Shown here: one piece after another, positions 41,228-45,984 of the stretch
Layout of the letters: every line of letters starts with the position of its first letter
Position numbering within the stretch: position 1 is the stretch's first letter
Assembly: GCA_023397475.1 (NCBI GenBank)
Contig: JAEWUD010000039.1
Location: 1 to 45,984 of the forward strand
Direction of reading: 5' to 3'
Length of the DNA: 45,984 bases
Source of the DNA: Bacillota bacterium
GTDB lineage: Bacteria; Bacillota; Clostridia; Saccharofermentanales; Saccharofermentanaceae
Translations under genes and position numbers: made by a program
Notes under the pieces: generated by a model
Databases searched by the model: none
What the model was told of the DNA's origin: nothing
Seen by the model: only the letters and a program-made list of their open reading frames with translations

Positions 41228-42024
41228 ATTCTCTCCTTAGTTAAAGTCTTTCTGGCATTCAACCGATATATCTTATGAAGACCCGAGAGGGTAAGATTTG
41301 GCTCTACGCGCAAGGAGTCTTTATAGTCAGAGAAAGGGAGAATCTGTCCGGCCCACTCACCTGTGGCAACGATATCCAGAGAACGGTTGCCCCACTGGCG
41401 ACTGATCCGCTGTAACAAGCCGTCGATCATCGCTGCATGTCCGTAGACAACACCGCTTGCCATAGAATCGTTTGTGTTCTTGCCGAGAAGCTCTCTGGGT
41501 GACTCGACCGCGATACGTGGTAATTCCGCGGCATTCTCGGAGAGCGCCTGTAGTGCAGAGGCGGCTCCGGGACAAATGATGACTCCGCTGAGTTCACCTT
41601 CGATATTGATCGCCGTTAAAGTCGTCGCCGTTCCGATGTCGACGACAACGTAGGGTGGACGCATCAGGTCAGCCGCCGCTACGGCATTCGCCACAATATC
41701 ACCGCCGATTTGCGAAGGGAAGTCTGTCTTGATGGATAAGCCGGTCTTGATTCCCGGTCCCAGAAGCAAAGGACGGACTTTGCAAAGCTTCTCTATCGCT
41801 CCGCGTATCGTCGCGTTCATCGGACGCACGACGGAAGCAAGAACCGCCCCGTCGATCTTGTCGACAGGGATGTTGTTCATGGACAGAATTCCGGAAAGCA
41901 GAATCGCGTACTCGTCAAGACTCTTCGAGTCGCGCGTGGCAAGTCGGGCGTCGACGATGAGTTTGTCATCAGCGAAGACTCCGAAGGAAATATACGTGTT
42001 TTCGATACTGACGGCTAATATCAT
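41224..42024 (-). CDS. coaX: Type III pantothenate kinase
   Basis: 266 residues. ASKHA-fold kinase with MILAVSIENTYISFGVF at the start (the usual Asp of the DxGNT motif is Ser-Ile-Glu-Asn-Thr here, SIENT), GPGIKTGL, and VVDIGTATTLT. It makes phosphopantothenate from pantothenate, the first step of coenzyme A synthesis; this type is not inhibited by CoA. The change from DIGNT to SIENT at the first phosphate loop deserves care, since that Asp is normally conserved. GAAGGAAC lies before the start. It is the middle gene between two zinc-ribbon paralogues. Confidence 0.88.
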   Translation of the reverse strand: MILAVSIENTYISFGVFADDKLIVDARLATRDSKSLDEYAILLSGILSMNNIPVDKIDGAVLASVVRPMNATIRGAIEKLCKVRPLLLGPGIKTGLSIKTDFPSQIGGDIVANAVAAADLMRPPYVVVDIGTATTLTAINIEGELSGVIICPGAASALQALSENAAELPRIAVESPRELLGKNTNDSMASGVVYGHAAMIDGLLQRISRQWGNRSLDIVATGEWAGQILPFSDYKDSLRVEPNLTLSGLHKIYRLNARKTLTKERI

Positions 42025-42107
42025 ATGTTCCTTCTTCTGCCCGATCTGCGGACTGCGTTCATTTGGGTTTCAAGTTCTGCGTAGAATCATCGGCAAATAG
42101 TAGAAGG

Positions 42108-43040
42108 TTACAGCCTCGCGGGGAAGAGATCCGCAACGGTCGTCGCTCGCATGCGCTTCCCGCAATACGGACACACGCAAATGATCTGTCCGATGGCGGA
42201 TGTCTCACGTCCGCAATGCGGACAATCGGTCTTCTGCAGATCGTCCCGGAATCCCCGCATCGATCGTTGCGCCTTAATCTTCTCTCTCTCCTCTTGAAAA
42301 TACGAGACATTCAAGTCTGTCTCGAAAGATATAAAACGCCATAAGACAGAGAGCAGAACATAAGGGTAGGTAAAGGAACCTTCTCTGGGGTGTTTCTCCG
42401 GAGGCTTGGTTAACATTGCTCCGATAATTGCCGGTGCACTTACGCCATCCTTCTCGGATAATAGATGAAAAAATCCGGATAGAATCGGAAACATACGCCG
42501 GTAATGCGTTTCAAGTCGTTTGCTGTGCTGCAAAACTTCCTGTGTCTTATGGTCGAGTCGCAATTCATTAAACTTCTGTACATTCTTCGTTTGCTTAGAG
42601 CCGGTTGTGTAATACGAGGACAACGAGGATCGTATGGAGTCATTGTCTGCCATAAGGAAGACCGGGGGAATGAAGAGCGGCGATAGGTCTTCGATCTCCA
42701 TGGTCTTCGGGGTCCGTAACTCAGCGGCACAATACAGACACTTCTTGCGCAAGGAAGCCGGTCCGAAAGAATTCGGGCGACCGCACTCGTTACAGAGCAG
42801 AAGAACTCCCTCCGCCGCGCTTCGCAGAACGGGCTCCGCTTTCTCAACTCGCGCGATAATGTCCTCGTCGGTCACCTTATAATGATCGCGAAGGATATTC
42901 CACATCGCCTCGATATCCACGCACATCTCCTGGAGGTTCTTCTCAAGAGTCATGGTTATATGATCGCGAATTTCCAACTTTGCCGCGGATTCCTCCGGAC
43001 TCTGTAATGTGGCCTCAAGTCGAATCACACTGTCACGCAT
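42108..43040 (-). CDS. Double-zinc-ribbon protein B, paralogue of protein A
   Basis: 310 residues from the ATG at 43040, which follows GGAGGAG by six bases; the frame is open much further upstream, but that part lies over the next gene. Zinc ribbons: C83/C86 with C101/C104, and C273/C276 with C290/C293. Shared with protein A: IEAMWNILRDHY, LFIPPVFLM, and HYRRMFPILSGFFHLL. The middle region is helical and about 170 residues long. It is 83 bases upstream of coaX and 13 bases downstream of the nuclease-like gene, so one transcript is likely. Confidence 0.8.
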   Translation of the reverse strand: MRDSVIRLEATLQSPEESAAKLEIRDHITMTLEKNLQEMCVDIEAMWNILRDHYKVTDEDIIARVEKAEPVLRSAAEGVLLLCNECGRPNSFGPASLRKKCLYCAAELRTPKTMEIEDLSPLFIPPVFLMADNDSIRSSLSSYYTTGSKQTKNVQKFNELRLDHKTQEVLQHSKRLETHYRRMFPILSGFFHLLSEKDGVSAPAIIGAMLTKPPEKHPREGSFTYPYVLLSVLWRFISFETDLNVSYFQEEREKIKAQRSMRGFRDDLQKTDCPHCGRETSAIGQIICVCPYCGKRMRATTVADLFPARL

Positions 43041-43053
43041 ACGTGTCTCCTCC

Positions 43054-43776
43054 TTACTCTTCCAAGGGTTCTTGGGTTCTGTCGCGAAAAACGCCGACAA
43101 GCGGCTCGTATTGATGCAAAGCATCCACTCCCAACGTCGACAAGCTATAGGTTGCGTCTTCGTTGCGATCAAACCACCGATAAAAGTTCGACCGTAAAGC
43201 AGGTCCCGTCTTCTTCGGGTCCGCGCCATGTGCCCGTAATTGCTTGGCACTTGACGGTCCGTAGCGCTCGATCAGGAAGGCCAGAAACAGCGATGTCTCG
43301 CGGTAAGCGGTGACAAGAGGGACGCCGCGAGAACCTCCGACATTCAAATCCATGCTTCTTCCGTCAAGTTCACGGGAGAGCGCACTGCGCTTGCGTTTGT
43401 TCTTTCTCGCCCCGTTATCTTCCGCGGGAGAAAGGGCTTCTTCGACGAACGCCACCCCATGGATGACGCTGACGAGTAGAAGTCCGAGACCCAGTCGTGA
43501 GAGCACCCGTTCTTTCGAACGAAACGCTTTGTCATTCTTGAATCCTTCCGGCTTAGGAATGGCGACGTAGACCGCATCGGCGAAACTCTGGCGCTCGACG
43601 GCCTGTTCAAGCAGATCAAAGGATAAATGGCGCTTCATCTCCACAACGATGATCTTGTCGTCTCTCTTGGCGGCCAGATCACAGGTGCGAGCCTCCGCGA
43701 AAACCGCGAATCCTTGCTGAATCAAATGATCGCGCAGGGGCTCGTACATATCCTTCTCATAGCGAATGGCATCCAT
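43054..43776 (-). CDS. DUF2161-type PD-(D/E)XK nuclease-like protein
   Basis: 240 residues from the ATG at 43776. The N-terminal half has the pattern of the DUF2161 family: YEKDMYEPLRDHLIQQGFAVFAEARTCDLAA in part, then IIVVEMKRHLSFDLLEQAVER and DAVYVAIPKPEG. CDLAA and EMK are the PD-(D/E)XK-type active residues (Asp and Glu-x-Lys). The C-terminal half contains a winged-helix-like segment. Possible nuclease or nucleic-acid phosphodiesterase; target unknown. It is first in the run with the zinc-ribbon genes and coaX. Confidence 0.72.
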   Translation of the reverse strand: MDAIRYEKDMYEPLRDHLIQQGFAVFAEARTCDLAAKRDDKIIVVEMKRHLSFDLLEQAVERQSFADAVYVAIPKPEGFKNDKAFRSKERVLSRLGLGLLLVSVIHGVAFVEEALSPAEDNGARKNKRKRSALSRELDGRSMDLNVGGSRGVPLVTAYRETSLFLAFLIERYGPSSAKQLRAHGADPKKTGPALRSNFYRWFDRNEDATYSLSTLGVDALHQYEPLVGVFRDRTQEPLEE

Positions 43777-43983
43777 CTTTCCTGCGTCTCCCTCAAGAGT
43801 CGGTATAACATATAGTGTACCACAAAGCGGCAATCTTATTTTTAAGAATAAAGGATTCTTGCGGAAATGGTCATGTTGAGTTTTTTCGGCGTGCGGTGTA
43901 CACTTTTATATGTTTAGGATCGGTAGGTAGGTGTCGATTTCTCGCATTTTACAATTCATCCGGCGTAGAAGGGTAGTTGAAGT

Positions 43984-45618
43984 ATGGTAATAACGGATTT
44001 TCTCGAAAAGAACGCGAAGCTATACCCGAAGGAAGTCAGTCTGGTGGAGATCAATCCATCGAATATGCCGGATCATACCGTCACCTGGCGGGAATATAAC
44101 TTGATCGAGACGACGCACCGTGATGTGTATCGAAGAGAAATGACGTGGAAGGACTTCGATATTCGGGCCAACCGATTCGCCAACCTTCTGCTGACACGCG
44201 GAACCAGGAAGGGCGACAAGGTCGCGATTCTCCTGATGAATTGCCTCGAGTGGCTCCCGATTTATTTCGGAACCTTGAAGACCGGCGCTCTTGCCGTTCC
44301 CATGAATTATCGATATACCGCTGAGGAGATTGAATATTGTCTGAATCTTTCCGAAGCGAACACCTTGATCTTCGGGCCGGAGTTCATCGGCCGTATCGAA
44401 CAGATTTATGACCGGCTGAAGGGAATTAAGACATTCTTTTTCGTCGGAGAGGAGACGCCGTCTTTTGCGGACAGCTATGACCGTTTGGAGACCTATTGTT
44501 CCTCGACGGCGCCCGCAATTCCGCTCGCGCCGGATCAGGATGCCGCGATCTACTTCTCTTCCGGTACGACAGGATTTCCGAAGGCTATCCTACATTCCCA
44601 CGCAGCCCTGGTATCCTCGTGCCTAACTGAGCAGAATCATCACGGGCAGACGCACGAGGATTGCTTCCTGTGTATCCCGCCGCTCTATCATACAGGTGCG
44701 AAGATGCATTGGTTCGGTAGCCTCCTGACGGGCGGCAAGGCTGTATTGTTGCGCGGTGTGAAGCCCGAATGGGTTCTGCAGGCGATTTCCGAAGAGAAGG
44801 CGACGATTGTATGGCTGTTGGTACCGTGGGTCCAGGATATTCTCGACGCGATCGATCGCGGGGATCTGAAGCTTGAGGATTATCGTCTGGAGCAATTGCG
44901 TCTGATGCATATCGGCGCGCAGCCGGTTCCGCCGAGCCTCGTGAGACGCTGGATGAAGATTTTCCCGCATCATCAATACGACACCAACTACGGTTTGAGT
45001 GAATCGATCGGACCCGGAGCCGTTCACTTGGGTGTGGAGAATCTACACAAGGTCGGTGCAATCGGTAAGGCCGGCTATCTTTGGGAGACGGCGATTGTCG
45101 ACGAGAGGGGTGTACCGGTGGAAGCCGGTCAAGTCGGTGAGTTGATTGTCAAGGGTCCGGGCCTGATGAAGTGCTACTACAATAACAAAGTCGCGACCGA
45201 CGAGGTCTTGAAGGACGGCTGGCTTTATACCGGAGATATGGCGAAGATGGATGAGGATGGATTCATCTACCTGGTCGATCGCAAGAAAGACGTCATCATC
45301 ACCGGAGGAGAGAATCTTTATCCGGTACAGATCGAGGACTTCCTTCGCGCACATCCGGCGATCAAAGATGTCGCAGTGATCGGCGTTCCCGACGAGCGCT
45401 TGGGCGAGATAGCCGCGGCGATCATAGAGGTGAAGCCGGACGCCTCGCTGTCCGAAGCCGGAGTGAACGAGTTTTGTCTGGAGTTACCGCGGTACAAGCG
45501 GCCGCACAGGATTGTTTTCGCGCCGGTTCCGCGCAATCCTACGGGCAAGATAGAGAAGCCGAAATTACGTGAGATGTATTGCGGTGAGCGACTGGTCGAG
45601 GCGCAGACGACGCATTAA
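43984..45618 (+). CDS. AMP-forming acyl-CoA ligase
   Basis: 544 residues, ANL superfamily. Motifs in order: FSSGTTGFPKA (P-loop), NYGLSES, YTGDMAKMDEDGFIYLVDRKKD, GGENLYPVQIE (hinge), and NPTGKIEK (the catalytic Lys). It would activate a carboxylic acid with ATP and join it to CoA. The acid is not known; the style is that of medium/long-chain fatty-acyl-CoA ligases. Residues 30-50 form an insertion before the usual core (VTWREYNLIETTHRDVY). GAAGGGTAG lies before the start. It stands alone. Confidence 0.88.
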   Translation: MVITDFLEKNAKLYPKEVSLVEINPSNMPDHTVTWREYNLIETTHRDVYRREMTWKDFDIRANRFANLLLTRGTRKGDKVAILLMNCLEWLPIYFGTLKTGALAVPMNYRYTAEEIEYCLNLSEANTLIFGPEFIGRIEQIYDRLKGIKTFFFVGEETPSFADSYDRLETYCSSTAPAIPLAPDQDAAIYFSSGTTGFPKAILHSHAALVSSCLTEQNHHGQTHEDCFLCIPPLYHTGAKMHWFGSLLTGGKAVLLRGVKPEWVLQAISEEKATIVWLLVPWVQDILDAIDRGDLKLEDYRLEQLRLMHIGAQPVPPSLVRRWMKIFPHHQYDTNYGLSESIGPGAVHLGVENLHKVGAIGKAGYLWETAIVDERGVPVEAGQVGELIVKGPGLMKCYYNNKVATDEVLKDGWLYTGDMAKMDEDGFIYLVDRKKDVIITGGENLYPVQIEDFLRAHPAIKDVAVIGVPDERLGEIAAAIIEVKPDASLSEAGVNEFCLELPRYKRPHRIVFAPVPRNPTGKIEKPKLREMYCGERLVEAQTTH

Positions 45619-45709
45619 TCTTGTCTTCTCGTTGCGTATATATTGATTCATGACAAAGACTTGTAACCTCAGAATGAAAAGGGTGAACGTTTCGTAAACA
45701 CAAGAAGCA

Positions 45710-45743
45710 CGGTGGGGATCGCAAGGAATCCTGCCGTGTTTTT
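45710..45743 (+). terminator. Terminator downstream of the acyl-CoA ligase gene
   Basis: CACGG (45710-45714) pairs with CCGTG (45734-45738); the stem continues inward with G-T and G-C pairs, then TTTTTCTG follows. It lies about 90 bases after the stop. Confidence 0.7.
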
Positions 45744-45854
45744 CTGTTACAATGAATGTGATTTTTAGAAAATAAAACGTCCGATCAGATCATCACAGTG
45801 GGGATGTTATTTGCGCAGTGTGTAAAATGTTTGGGGGACATGAGGGAAGTGTAT

Positions 45855-45984
45855 ATGAAGGAAATGACGAAGCGTGTTCTGATGACGATCGGCGGAGTGT
45901 CGGTCAGCGGGTTCAGTGTCGGCATGTTCGACTATTCGGATTTTGGCATGGATCCATTCCAGGTCCTATCACACGGTATCGCAG
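45855..45984 (+). CDS. YczE/YyaS/YitT-type membrane protein, N-terminal part
   Basis: Cut by the window end; 43 residues are visible. The start MKEMTKRVLMTIGGVSV followed by SGFSVGMFDYSDFGMDPFQVLSHGIA matches the beginning of YczE-like integral membrane proteins, where the GxDPFQ segment ends the first helix pair. GAGGGAAG lies five bases before the ATG. Function of the family is unknown. Confidence 0.7.
   Translation, partial: MKEMTKRVLMTIGGVSVSGFSVGMFDYSDFGMDPFQVLSHGIA

Overview
The window reads as a chromosomal segment of an anaerobic, low-to-mid GC Bacillota (class Clostridia most likely). The evidence is a glycyl-radical pyruvate formate-lyase with its activase, a clostridial-type anaerobic sulfite reductase operon (asrABC) with a formate/nitrite-family channel, FeoAB, NCS2 and ECF transporters, strong AGGAGG-type ribosome sites, TTGACA/TATAAT promoters, and an exosortase of the Gram-positive XrtG type. 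No rRNA, tRNA, CRISPR array, transposase or phage gene was seen. Genus cannot be fixed from this sequence.

Layout. 1-2.3 kb: end of pflB, pflA, and a convergent membrane-anchored serine hydrolase. 2.4-6.0 kb: a zinc-ribbon/TM/propeller-like surface protein and a uracil-xanthine permease with a near-consensus promoter. 6.2-11.6 kb (minus): a three-gene galactoside/glucoside operon (GH13, GH36, GPH symporter). 11.8-14.1 kb: feoAB behind a promoter followed by a perfect 14-bp palindrome. 14.2-18.7 kb: a PAS-GGDEF-HD-GYP protein, a beta-CASP metallo-beta-lactamase and an OB+SNase lipoprotein. 18.8-21.7 kb (minus): copA-copZ-csoR with a recognisable CsoR operator. 21.8-22.7 kb: a LURP/tubby-like protein and RidA.

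22.8-30.2 kb (minus) is the most interesting block. It is a six-gene exosortase-G type locus: a PTPS-domain/polytopic membrane fusion, a secreted protein with a C-terminal sorting-like tail, the exosortase XrtG, a processive GT2 glycosyltransferase, a membrane protein with a degenerate GGDEF domain, and a second small PTPS-like protein. Four of the genes overlap or nearly abut. The upstream edge lies against a truncated GNAT acetyltransferase gene whose stop codon is part of the operon's -10 box. Together they look like an uncharacterised machine that processes one exported protein and probably joins it to, or displays it with, an extracellular glycan.

30.8-36.2 kb: a lone OLD-like AAA ATPase, then the hsc-asrA-asrB-asrC operon on the minus strand. 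36.5-39.4 kb: a small orphan protein with its own promoter and terminator, then a NitT/TauT-type ABC importer. 39.5-43.8 kb (minus): a DUF2161-type nuclease-like protein, two paralogous double-zinc-ribbon proteins on either side of type III pantothenate kinase (coaX), and an ECF S component that may bring in pantothenate. 44.0 kb to the end: an acyl-CoA ligase and the start of a YczE/YitT-type membrane protein.
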